Shown here piece by piece: positions 10,941-23,130 of a stretch of DNA of 64,000 nucleotides (within the stretch, counting starts at the first letter, position 1; every line of letters begins with the position of its first letter). The notes beneath the pieces are model-generated. The model was given only the letters and a program-made list of their open reading frames with translations. It was not told the origin of the DNA and did no database searches. The translations under genes were made by a program, and so were the position numbers. The stretch spans positions 83,881,092-83,945,091 of the forward strand of contig NC_133653.1 in NCBI RefSeq assembly GCF_009905375.1. The letters are read 5' to 3'. Source of the stretch: Apium graveolens. Lineage: Eukaryota > Streptophyta > Magnoliopsida > Apiales > Apiaceae.

Positions 10941-11375
10941 ATTTTTATTCGTTTCTAGACTTATGTATTATTTTTTGTGTTTTGAACTTATCACCCTTCG
11001 GGGTTTATTTATATCATTTTCCTTGCCTTATTTAGTTGTTTCCTTTTTAATTTTCTAAGTATTTTGGAGTTTGCACTTTCAAAGAAATAAATTAACACAC
11101 CTGAACTACTCAGTTCTTAAAAATCATGCATCGAATAAAGGGAATAAGACTTGGTCTTCCAAAGTCTAAAATATCTTTAACTCAAGAATATACTCTGGTT
11201 TTTTAAAGTTTAGAATAAATTTAACATAACTTGCCTTTCAAAACCTTACATAAGATGGGTTCAACCTTTAATAGTCACTAACTAGAATGCAGATCTTACT
11301 TAAAATGAGATAAAAAAATCCTATACAAGCAAAGCTTCAAGGTGCTTTTGAACCTTGTTACCACTATAGTAAGTA
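10941..11375. other. convergent 3' ends of the antisense gene and Tat pol
   Basis: No ORF is seen. The plus strand has AATAAA at 11086-11091, a plausible poly(A) signal for the antisense gene. The minus strand is the sequence just after the integrase stop. The two transcription units converge here, so their 3' ends may overlap. Confidence 0.4.
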
Positions 11376-12128
11376 CTAGGTATAGGTGGTAACTTTCAAG
11401 TTTTGAGCATGCCAAGTCTGAGGTACTTTTTCCCCATCCATGGTCTCCAATTTGTAAGATCCTCTTCCTTGAATGCTCTTAACCTTGTATGGCCCTTCCC
11501 AATTTGGGGCAAGTTTTCCCTTCTGCCCTACTCCAGAAGCTTCCACCTTCCTTAGGACCAAATCTCCCTGCTTGAAAAACCTCTCCTTCACCCTTAGGTT
11601 GTAGTAAAAAGAGGCCTTTTTCTGATATTCCACGATTTTTGCATGCGCCGCATCTCGCACTTCATCTATCAAGTCCAGGGCTAACCTTTGCCCCTCTTTA
11701 TTTTCTTCAGCATTATATGCTTGGATCCTTGGAGATGAATGGGATATCTCCACTGGAACAACCGCTTCTGCCCCATATGCTAGCATAAATGGTGTTGCTC
11801 CTGTTGTAATCCTACATGTAGTTCTGTAAGCCCAAAGTATCGGCAGAACTTTGTCCACCCAATTATTTCTGGATTTTTCAATGCTCTTCTTTAACCCATC
11901 TAGAATGATACGATTTGCAACTTCTGCTTGCCCATTGGCTTGAGGGTGAGCAACAGAAGTGAATCTTAAGTCAATTTCTTTCTCTTCACAATACTTTCTA
12001 AACTCTTCATTATTGAACTGTGTTCCATTGCTGGTTACCAAGATTCGGGGAATTCCGTATCTGCATATAATATTCTCCCACAGGAACTGAGAGACTTGTT
12101 TAGTCGTAATCTTTGCCAAGGGCTTGGC
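11376..12128 (-). pseudogene. Tat integrase, catalytic core (partial) and C-terminal domain
   Basis: Reads about 250 residues from LAKITTKQVSQFLWENI to the terminal NLKVTTYT. Integrase core motifs are present: TSNGTQF (the second Asp of the usual SDNG is Asn here), the AHPQANGQAEVANR block with the catalytic Glu, and AYRTT...TPFMLAYGAEAVVP. The C-terminal GPYKVKSIQGRGSYKLE is the Tat version of the GPY/F region. The zinc-binding N-terminus and first catalytic Asp are absent: upstream (higher coordinates) the frame is cut at EAKPLAK by the chromovirus A junction. Confidence 0.85.
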
Positions 12129-12576
12129 TTCTTAAAATGGACATAGGAGGGGTAGAGATCCTGTACATTATTATGGCTGAGCATTATTACTCACTCTTAC
12201 TTTCTTTTAAATGTCACAACACAACAGATAACCCGTATGTCAGTGTGGGACTTAGTCGCTTGTAGTCATGGGGAGAATCCCTGACAGCTTTGTCTCAGGT
12301 GGGCCAGAGTATCAGATAGGTAAAAGATATCGGTCATAATTATTGTAACTTCATGTAGAGGTTATGAATAATATTTTGGGATCCTGTAGAGTACATTTGA
12401 GTTTTAACAACAGATGATGTTTGTTGTACGTCATTTCTAAGGCTATAACTTATAAGTGTATGAGATTGGGGGTCTGTGATATGGAATTATTGGATTATTG
12501 AGTTGATGCAGGTTATACATGATTGAAGGATTGGGTGACAACCCAGATTCCTGACCCCGGATTTGGGGGCGTTACA
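12129..12576 (+). mobile_element. 5' LTR remnant of chromovirus A
   Basis: Matches 20776-21656 of the 3' LTR, except that the 433 bp between two GTAC sequences (20810 and 21243) is absent here. It ends GGGGGCGTTACA. The left junction shares TTC between host and LTR. Confidence 0.78.
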
Positions 12577-12580
12577 GAAA

Positions 12581-12592
12581 TAGTATCAGAGC
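12581..12592 (+). other. degenerate primer-binding site (Met tRNA)
   Basis: TAGTATCAGAGC, one change from TGGTATCAGAGC, four bases after the LTR end. Confidence 0.75.
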
Positions 12593-15500
12593 AATAAGTT
12601 ATAGTACTCAGAAACGAGAGTGTTAGGAGCCTGTCTAGATGCGAGATTGCGTAAGAGCTCATATAGAGTTCATCATTGGACTACCGGATGTAGCCCCAAT
12701 GTGCAGGTTAGGATAAGTGTATATTTAAGGTATTAAAAATGAATAATAGGACCATTGGAGATTATCAAAATGATGAGAAGAAAAATTAGAATCATATATG
12801 ATTTGAAAATGATGTGGATGTAGAACTCGGAGCTGAGTCTCCAGGGCATTTGGGGTAAAAACGGTATTATCAACACCAAATGTTCATTTGGACAACAAGA
12901 GCTTTGTTACCCATAGTTCTTAATAAGCTGCCCATGAAGGGGCATCACATGTGAGAACCATGAAGTCTAATTATTAATAAAATAGTTAAGATTACTACCC
13001 AACTAGTTAAAGGTATTATTTTACCAATGAGGATAAGAATACCGTATGAATAACGAATTCAGTAGAGATAGTGTCTAATATACCCTTGAGGATTTTATTT
13101 CTATTAAGAAAGATTTGAATGTAATATACGAATATTATGATGGTTTAGTCAGAGATCGAGAGCATTAAGAATTGATGGCATGTCTACAATTGAATGGCGT
13201 AAGATTACAATGAGCAATAGTTCGAGCTTAGAACCTTTTGAAAGGATAGACCGGTGAGTCTAGAGCAGAATTCTTCGGTAGAAATAATGTCAGAGACTAT
13301 GTATATATACTCGTAGACCTCTAATATATTCGGTAATGTATGTTCACTCACACACACATGCCACCGAACTTATGGACTGCATTGAGATCCCTAAGAGATC
13401 TCTTTGATCTATTCCCAGGGGAAACTGGCCACTTGTAGTTAGTAACGGATGCGTGTAGCAGGCCCCTATTGGCTTAGCAGATGCTTTTGGAATATTTATG
13501 AGTAAGGTCTTCGAGGTAAAACACCTGAATGACAGATATACATGCGAAAGTCAAGTTAGTAAGCGATTTTAAAATGATTTGAAAGAGACACTAGCTGAAA
13601 TAAGGAATTACAAAGACGAAGAGGTGGTATCATCTTCAGAAGGATAATAACGAGAGTTAGGATAATCAGTGAAATATTTTGACACCTACTTACTGTCACG
13701 CTACTCTCTCCAAACTGTTGATTATTCGTATTGCCTTGAAAAGTCATATCAGGCAATCCTTTTCGTTCCTTACTTTGAACTTCTAATGTGACCATCTTGA
13801 ATAGTCTTTCTCGGCATTAGGACTTGTCAATTCTTTTAGTTGATCTATGAATCTTTATTCATAGATTATGTTCTTGTTCGGCTCAGAGCTATTTATACCT
13901 TATTTCAACTATCCGAGGAATTTTTAATAAATTTTTCTCAATTCATCGGCGAATATTCATAATGAGTTTCTTCAATTGATTCTTCTTTCATACTTACTCT
14001 TCTTAGTCGAGATTGTAAATATCTAACAAATTGTTAAAAACATGGATGATCTAATATCCTTGGATTCCTCGGGAATCCTTTTCTTCTATTCGGAATGATA
14101 TTGGATATTAAACTTTGAAATCATAGTAAGGGTATCAATTTGATATTGGTATTCCGAATTCAATTCTATTTGAGAATCTGATAAAGTATGTGAACGAGGG
14201 CACCTCTGAGTGTACAATTTTATTGGTAGGAAATATTTGATGAGGGACTATCGATTGTTCTGATGCCAAGACCACTCGATTCAGAGTTATAATTGCCTTT
14301 CTCGGCCTAAATTTGAAAATTCTTTATTTTGAAATCACCATCCAGGTAGCCACAAATTCTTTAGTGGTTACGATATTGAGATTTTCTTTTTCGAATAAAC
14401 TGAAATATGCTTAGTTGCATATGTTTTCCTGAACGGCTAACTAATGTCCTAACTAGTCAAAATTTTACTTAATACGATGAAAGCCTAGCTAATCATCCTA
14501 GCTAGTTGCTATAGGCCAAACCAATTGAGCTGGCCATTTTCTTAGCTGGTTGATAATAATGCTTGATATGGACTAGTTATTATTTTTCTAGTTCCACTTC
14601 CAATCAAATTTTTATTATTATTCCATAGTGCATCATATATTCAAAATTTAATTGTCGATGAAATTTTCAAAGAATGATTTAATTGAGACCTAACTAGGTC
14701 GCCCACTCGAACAAGGATTCATATCCAGTTTTCTGAAATATTTTGTTCATGAAATGTTTGAAGAACAACATACTTCCTTATTTGTTAATCACTGAATAAA
14801 ATTCCTTCTTTCAAAATAACATCTCTTTGAAACCTCAATGGTTAACCTTTGGTTGAGGATGTTATTCGATATTTCTTTCATTATTCGAAAAGAAATGTAT
14901 TCTTTCAATGGGAAAATCTTACAAGTGTCATTCAAATGATGTTATTATTCAGAACTCATTACTTTCAAGAGATATTCTTTATTATATCATAATATAAAAT
15001 TCTAAGGATGTGGAAGGATAATCCTTGTTGTATTCTTCCTTCCAAGTTATAAATCTTTTGAGTGTCGTGACTCTTTTATTCAGAGCTCATTATTTGTTCA
15101 GATGTTAGATTTTGAAATCTTGTTAAGATTGTCTAAATTACATTGATATTGTGAAAAGCATTCTTCCAAGGCTAATTGCCTTCTGAACAAAGAGAGGTAT
15201 AGTTGAGAACCGATTGTTCTAATATGAGATTGAGAGCTCAGTGCTATGATGGTGCAATCGGAGCATCATGATGAGTAAGTTATTTTAAAAAGGGAATACC
15301 ATGTTTAGTTATTATCATAAAGATCTTTAACATGGTTATAGAAGAACGATAATAGAGATACCAACGTGCTTAGTGAGGTACGCTTCTTTGAAACATTATC
15401 GGGATAGGTACTAATAAATTCGAGAAGGACCAAGCATGTATGAATTCGAGGAATAAGATTTTCAAAAAGTGAAGGTAAGATTAGTAGCAACCCCGTGTTG

Positions 15501-16060
15501 GAAATACTCGACGATAAAAATAGATTTTGTGTGAAGTGTAATGATACGTCTACGCAGCTTAAGGACCGTGACATAAGGCATCATAATAATAATCTAGAAT
15601 AATCGCGATAAGGTTCACACTGAAAGGGACAAAGAGTTTAACATATGAGGAAAATTTGGAATTTTTTTACTTATGTTGGACACGGCGTAGAAGTTTTGGT
15701 CAAATTGATCAAGGGCCGTGATTAAGAAATTTTGGAGTTGAGATAATGTAAAAAGAACCCTTTATTACGTAATCGGAAGAATTAATGATGCCTAGAAACT
15801 TAAGAGGATATTAGTCATGACCGAATATGAAAATGGATGTCATTGACATGGTTGAAAATGAAAACGGAATGACGAGGATTAAAATTTTGGCGATTGCGGC
15901 CTGTGAATGACCCGAATGGGAGTAAGAGCTTATTATAATAAATTCTGGAGGAGGATTATCAAGAACCAAGTAAACCTTCGTGCTATTTTAGAATTTTGAG
16001 TAATAGGTTAAATAAGACCGCTTATTTTATTATGCAAATGATAGATCTCCGCTCTATAAA
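12593..16060 (+). other. decayed internal region of chromovirus A, no readable gene
   Basis: No ORF here is credible. A short ADAFGIFMSKVFE-like stretch at about 13470-13515 may be a relic of the RT 'NAP..FM..MN.VF' block. From about 13800 to 15200 the sequence changes character: AT-rich with repeated CTAGCTAGTT-like words (14400-14600). It may be a separate unrecognised insertion. The rest shows nothing identifiable. Confidence 0.4.
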
Positions 16061-17599
16061 ATTTTTATGAACGCGGAAGAGATAGTTCGTGATAGAGAGA
16101 CCCCGTGATATCGTGCCACGCAAGGACCCAAGATAATTCGCGAGAAGGGACAAACAGAGACACGACTTAGAGTTCTCAAATTGACAAGTAGAATGAGAGA
16201 ACTATCGTGGCCATTGAAGATACGTCTAGCGGCTTAACTTTTTTTGGAATGGCTAGGGGAATCGTCTATCATTGAAAGAAAATTCGTGTAGATGTACTTA
16301 CCACGTGAGCATATGGAAAATAGTCACCGATATCCCTTACGAAGGATAACGTGGAAGAATGAAGGATGTCATTGTCAGAGCTGATACAAGGCAAAAAAGA
16401 TCGTACACGCCCTATAAAGGCCACTGATAGCAGGTATCAATAAACGCGAATACATCTAAGGCGCTAGCGAGAATAAAAAGTAAGACCCAGAAGGTATCGT
16501 AGTACTATGGATATTATACGGGGAATGATTAAAGAAGTTCGACCGATAACGGAAGTTGAGCGTTCCACGAGTCTAAAACGTGTCAATCAATTGCGTAGGA
16601 AATGGTGCTTCCTTCAAGATGGTAACATGACGACGATATGCCTTACATTACTACAGGAAGAAATGTCAAGTCTGAAGCTAAGCGTATAACAGGAGACGAG
16701 CGTGTAAAAATGCAACGAGAACTTCTTACAAAAAATAATCGAAAGACGACAAAATGGGAAAAGGTTAAGGAACGAAACTCTAGCACTAGTAGGAGCGATG
16801 AAGGGGGAAATAAATAAGTTGAAGGATGATTCCAAACACTAGAAGATGCGCTAATCGTCCATATTATAGATTTTTAAGGGAAATGAAGAGACTAGTTGAT
16901 GTTAATCGAATTACCGACAATAACGAGTTATCATGCGGGCATTGGAACGGCTACAAAGCTTTGTACGGAAGAAAGAATCGTTCTTCCTTAGGTTGGGAAG
17001 AAGTTCATAAGCGGAGGATACTTGGACCATAGTTGAATCAACAGAACAAAGGAATTCCTAGAACTTATTAGAACCCGGCTAGTGGCAGCCTAGGATGAAC
17101 AATAGAGATATGCGAACCAGAACTATAAAGACAGAAAGTACGACGGAACATACCAAGTATTGTTGAAAGTGCCTCCCGGGGAGGGAGTTATGAGATTCGA
17201 AAGGTAAGGAAATGTTGAAACCAAAATTAATTGGACCAGTTGAAATCTTTAAAAGACTAAAAAAGTTGGCTTATAAATTAGCACCATCGTCAAACAGTCG
17301 CCAAGTTTATAACGACTACCACGAATCGATGTTAGGAAATTTAACCGTCAACGCTAGATATATGATTGAAAATAAGCTAATAAACTTATAGCCAGACTTA
17401 GCGTATGTGGAACAACGTGTAGAGATCATAGATCTACAAGAACAAGTACTCTGAAATATATTTGACGGAGGAGTAAAATTTTTATGAAGAGATCAAATAG
17501 TGCAAAGTCAACGTGAGAACTCGAGGTTGTCATGTGTAAAGCGTATCCCCACCTATTTCTAAACTGATTCCGGGACGGAATCCTTTTGAGGGGGAAGAC
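16061..17599 (+). pseudogene. chromovirus A integrase remnants and polypurine tract
   Basis: Recognisable scraps in order: EEIVRD...RDIV...KDPR (about 16075-16150), the integrase core segment around the second Asp; YKALYGRKNRSSLGWEEV (about 16950-17005), the post-core block; KPKLIGPVEIFKRLKKLAY (about 17220-17275), the GPY/F domain; then YHESMLGN and a weak tail. Frames change repeatedly and stops are frequent. GAGGGGGAAGA at 17588-17598 is the polypurine tract directly before the 3' LTR. The chromodomain cannot be read with confidence. Confidence 0.7.
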
Positions 17600-20500
17600 T
17601 GTAAGAACCCAAATTTTTGACATCGGTCAAATCCTTTATGAATAAGTAACCTTGTGGTTTAATAAAAACTTTTGCGACCACACCATATACGAGTTTTTAA
17701 TTTAAGATTCTGAGTTGATATTGTGATTATACATACCTAATGAGTGTATGTAAACGTTATTAGTTTCGAAGAAAATGAACTTTGAAAAATGACCGTATCC
17801 ACGAACCATCAAGGATTACGGGAATCACAATATAATTACAAATTTAAAATCCTATGAATTCAAATCCAAGAACGATACTTCAAAACATAAAGAACGTATA
17901 CGAAAGGATTTACACCGCGAACCGGTTGCAAGAATTTATTACGAAAATGAATAAGCGACCGAGCGAACGAGTAAACGAATAAATGAACGTATCGAACCAA
18001 GCTAACTCAACTAACTAACTATGGTAAGAAACTAACCATGGTTAGGTTATCAAATAGTAACCTAAACTAGATAGCATGATGACCTAAATGCTAGAATAGT
18101 AAACCTAAAATCTAAACTAGATAGATTAGCTTGTATACCTAGGAAGCTAGCTAAGATATACATAAGATTTAATAGTAATAGAATATATACAAATCATATC
18201 TTCAAAATCTTCCAAGAGAAGCATTCAAGAAAGCACAAAACACTCTAATCTCTCCCCATTCTTCTTCCATTCGGCCCTCACCAAGAAACACCAAGAAATC
18301 AAATTCAAATCCCTCACTTCTAGCCATGGAAAAAATCCACAATTAATTCCCAAGCTTCATACATCCTAAACTAAGGTAAGATAAATTTTTGAGCCTATTT
18401 TATCAAGGTTTGATGGGTGAAATAAATTCATGAAAAGAGATAATGAATAGTATGAATAGTAACTTTTCTTTGGTTTCTTGATTTTAATGGTTGATTTAGG
18501 TTTCAAAAACCCAACCAAGCATCCCCAAGACTCCACCATCATCAAGAACACATCTCAAGGTTTTGAGAAAGGTATAAATATTTGACCAATCTTTATTTAA
18601 GGTTTAAGTTTCAAGAACCTTTGAAATCCTAGTTATAAACTTAGTTTTAGTGGTTGATTTGTTGTAATCTTGATGTTTAGTTAATTAGTTCTGAGGTTGA
18701 TGATTGTTGCCTCAAGAACATGATGTTCTTGAGAGGATTTAGTGTTGGGATGATGATTTGATGATTGTTTGTGGTGGTATAATGATCTAAGACGTAAACG
18801 AAACTCGGATCATAATCGTAATCTCGCTAAAACGAACAAAACTCAACATAAAGTTTCTGCAGAAGTTCCCGAATGCTTAAATTGCAGTTTCTTGAAAAAT
18901 AACACTTGATTATGATATAAAATGTTATAAGGATCGTTTAGGTGCTTGAATCGCTTGATTCCGATTTACGGATCAAAAGTTATGACCGTTTTAGTAAAAA
19001 TGATTTACGCGACAAAAACTGCTACGAATTACAAACTTTGGAAATAGAAATAATCAACTTAAAAATATTCATAAACCATGAAATTTTTATAGAGAGTAAT
19101 AAATAGAGTTCCCTAAATTATATAAAAATTACAAGTAAAAATATTTATTTTTCAATTTTATAAAAATGTCGGAGCCGAGGTCGCGCGGAGTACGAATATC
19201 AAAAACAACCCCCTGTTAGAAACTGCTTCTTCGGGATTTTCATCCCTGTTACCAGAAAACTATTGTGAAATAATGTGTTCTAAATTTTGTCTAGATCGCG
19301 TATGCGAAAACGGTGCATCAATTGAGTTAACGGTTTGAGAGATATCGATGTTTTAGTGAAAACGGTTTGAATAGTAAAATCCCGTAGTTGACCGAACTTT
19401 TGAAATTCTTTTCACCTAATTAAATTCATTTTATGAAAATGAAGCTTTTATGATAAATATTAAAAGCACTTAAAAAGCCCCTCGAGGTGGTTTCATATTA
19501 AAATATTAATTTTACGATTTATTAAAAATGATAGAGTGCGAGTTGCGTAATAGTAACATTCGGTAAAGTCAACTCTAGAAGACTACTTTGACCGTCCGTT
19601 TCGACCAAGGATTGGTGATTATTTCGAGTCGGTCGAATATTGAAAATTATGAAGTATTGAACTTATTAGAATATAAGTTGGTGATGAGAGTAGGAATGCT
19701 GATTAAGATTATGATATTTGTTGATTAGAAAACCCGGAACGAGAGGAAGTCGGGAAACGTATCTTGGACTCCAGGCAAGTTTTCAAACCCTATATTTTAA
19801 AACTGTTGTGTTGTGTTTGTTTTCAAATAATGTGGATATATACATGGTGCTATATTTACGATGTTTTAAGAATTATGTTATATAATATCATACGATATGA
19901 TAATGATTTTGGTATGTGAATATTACCGAATTTCAATCGATAACGCTAGAGAGTAGCGTTGTATATATGAAGAGTATATTTTAGATCGAGGATCAGTCAG
20001 TATAATTTGATAAAAACCCGGAAGTATTCCGGAGGTGTTTTATTTAAGAATATTAACGCTATAGTAGAGCGTGATGTATAAGTTGTAAGACCGAGAGTGG
20101 TCAGTTTATATAAAGTATAAACCCGGGAATCATCCCGGAGATGTTTTGGACGATCAAAAGTCCGTACTTGTTTTATCCCAAGGAACTCGACGTCCACTTG
20201 CGAAACATTAAATACCTCGAACTTTTATTAAAACGATTTTCAAAGATCGTATTCCCTCAACTATATTTAATTACTCGAATAATAAATTTTATTTCATTAT
20301 TCATTTAATATAGAAGAATTATTTTCCAACGTTTATTTATTTCGAACTTGATTAATTATATTATTAAAGAGTACTTTAATTACTTAAACATAAACTAGTT
20401 GAGAAATATTATTTCAAATATTCTTTTAAAATATATAATACTTCAAGGTTTAATTATTTAATAATTATTATCTAATTATTAAATATTTATTTAGTAATTT

Positions 20501-21656
20501 AAAATGATAAAAAAAAATTATAAGATTGGATTTAAAAATACTTCCTGAATTTCAGAATATCATACGAATAATTTTAGACCGTCAAATAATATTATTTCGA
20601 CTTATTTTAAATATTTTGAATATAGTTTTAAAAGAAACTCCCCGTTATTTATTTATCTGTTGACAATGGTCAACTCACATCCTTAGTACTACATATGAGA
20701 CGGGCTGTGCCTATCAACAAGCAAAATGCTTAGGGAACTTCGATATAGTTCGATGATTCCAGGTATATGATAGGATTCTTAAAATGGACATAGGAGGGGT
20801 AGAGATCCAGTACTTCGTGGACTGGGGAGACTGCTATATAAATTTTCCGTATGAGAAGGTACCATGTGTACTGAGGGACATACGAAGTATGCAATATAAA
20901 CCCTGGGATGAGTGTAGAGCATATATAGCCCGAATGCGGCTAGGGTGACAAGCGGGCGTATGGAAATCATCCATCTACATGTAGAAAAGTATACCGTTAT
21001 ACGATTGATCATCGTATCTCGGGGGCTCCGATGAAGGTCCTATTCTTCCAATTGGAATTGTGATGCAAAACCGTAACCCAAGCCTAAGCGCTGGGTTTAC
21101 CATTAAGGTATTGCAGGATAATAAATCCACTAAAGAATTATTTTCGAAAGAAGCTGTGAATCACCGAGGAAAACTATTTTAAATAAACATATTTATCGTA
21201 TATGAAATTATACTTGAATTTCTCATACTGTCTTTTCATACTGTACATTATTATGGCTGAGCATTATTGCTCACTCTTGCTTTCTTTTAAATGTCACAAC
21301 ATAACAGATAACCAGTATGCCGGTATGGGACTTAGTCGCTTGCAGTCATGGGGAGAATCCTTGGCATCTTTGTCCCAGGTGGGCCAGAATATCAGATAAG
21401 TATAAGATATCAGTCGTAATTATTGTAACTTTATGTAGAGGTTATGAATAATTGTTTGGGATCCTGTAAAGTACATTTGAGTTTTAATAACAGATGATGC
21501 TTATTGTACGTCATTTATAAGGCTATAACTTTTGAGTGTGCGAGATTGGGGGTCTGTGATATGGAATTATTAGATTATGGAGTTGATGCAGGTTATACAT
21601 GATTGAAGGATTGCGTGACGACCCAGATTCCTGACTCCGTATTTGGGGGTGTTACA
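17600..21656 (+). mobile_element. 3' LTR of chromovirus A, 4.06 kb
   Basis: Starts TGTAAGAACCC right after the polypurine tract and ends GGGGGTGTTACA, the terminus shared with the LTRs ending at 27705 and 63042. No coding capacity is seen. It is unusually long for a plant LTR but the ends are TG...CA and well placed. A second hidden insertion within it cannot be excluded. Confidence 0.68.
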
Positions 21657-23130
21657 TCATTCCATATGAAATCTTTTACCTTCTTCAAGGATTTAAAGAA
21701 TGGCAAGCACTTATCTCCGGACTTGGAGATGAATCGTCCTAAGACAGCGACCCTTCCAGTAAGTTTTTGAATATCCTTTATAGACCGCGGAGGCTCCATG
21801 TCTAAAATGACCTTTATCTTATCATAATTTGCATCAATTCCCCTCTTGGAGACCATCAATCCCAAGAACTTTCCAGATCCCACTCCGAAAGCCCACTTTG
21901 CAGGATTCAACATCATTTTGTGGTATCTCAGGACCTCAAAGGCTTCCCTCAAATGGGTTATATGGTCAGTCTTCACAAGACTCTTGACTGACATGTCATC
22001 TACATATACTTCCATTATTTTCCCAATAAGATATTTAAAAATTTTATTCACCAACCTTTGATAGGTAGTTCATGCATTCTTAAGACCAAACGCCATAACA
22101 AGATAACAAAAAACACTAAAATTAGTGATGAATGATACCTTTGGGAAGTCATCCTTATGCATCTTAATTTAATTGTATCCACTGAATCCATCCATAAAAC
22201 TCAGCATCTCGTGTCCTACGATTGCATCTATCAATGTATCTATTCTTGGCAGCGGGAAACAATCCTTTGGACATGCATCATTTAAATCAGTGAAATCCAC
22301 GCACATTCTCCAATTTCCATTAGCCTTCTTTACCATTATAGGGTTTGCTAACCATTCCGGAAATTGTATCTCTTTAATGAAACCAGCCTCCAAGAGTTTT
22401 TCTACTTCTTGCTTGATTGCCTCCTGTCTCTCAGGGGCAAAACTCCTTTTATTTTGCTTCACTGTCTTTCGATTCAGATCTACGTTCAATTTGTGAGTGA
22501 TTAACTCCAGGTCTATGCGAGGCATATCAGCTGTCGACCATGCAAATACATTACTATTCTCTTTTAAAAGCCTCACCAACTTCCCTCTAAGGGGCTCCTC
22601 TAGCGACGCTCCAATAAAAGTTACTTTCTCAGGATCCTCGGGAGCTAGAGGAATCAGAATCAAGTCTTCTGCTGGCTTCCCTCTTTTCTCGTCATTCTCG
22701 CAGATATCCATATCTTCAATAGGCAATACATGCCCCCAACTCCATCAGCCCTAAGAGAGGCTACATAACAACTCCTTGCCATCTTTTGATCTCCTCTCTC
22801 TTCTCCAATCCCGTTCCGGGTGGGAAACTTCATCACCGAATGATAAGAAGAGGGGACTGCCTTGAAAGCATATATTCCCGTTCTTCCCATGATTGCATTG
22901 TAAGTTGATCCAGTCTTTACCACTACAAAGTCCAACATCTATGTTTCTTGTCTTAGTTCCTGACCTATAGTCAGGGGCAACTTAATTATTCCCTCCACAG
23001 GGTACTCGACTCCAACAAAACCATATATCGGCATATTAGTTGGGGTTAATTGAGAATCATTGTAACCCATTCTTATAAAGGTATCAGGGAGTAGGATGTC
23101 CACCGAAGCTCCATTGTCTATGAGGACTCT
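21657..23130 (-). pseudogene. Tat protease and reverse transcriptase (truncated)
   Basis: Minus strand: protease VLIDNGASVDILL (about 23125-23090), linker, then RT with WLANPIMVKKANGNWRMCVD, FTDLNDACPKDCFPLPRID and MDGFSGYN (22480-22170). A stop at the expected Gln of YNQIKM (about 22166) is followed by MVNKIFKYLIGKIMEVYVDDM, which has an intact YVDD active site. The connection to RNase H ends at KKVKDFIWND, where chromovirus A begins at 21656. One stop just before VLID (23131) and others show it is dead. Confidence 0.82.

Larger units (their letters stand above)
12129..21656 (+). mobile_element. chromovirus A (Ty3/gypsy, Tekay/Del-like), heavily decayed, 5'-truncated
   Basis: A 5' LTR remnant (12129-12576) is followed by a degenerate Met-tRNA PBS, decayed gag-pol remains, a PPT and a 4.06 kb 3' LTR (17600-21656). 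The left end lacks the first 3.2 kb of the LTR; the right end is exact (GTTACA then host tcatt). It lies in opposite orientation inside the Tat element. Confidence 0.72.
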
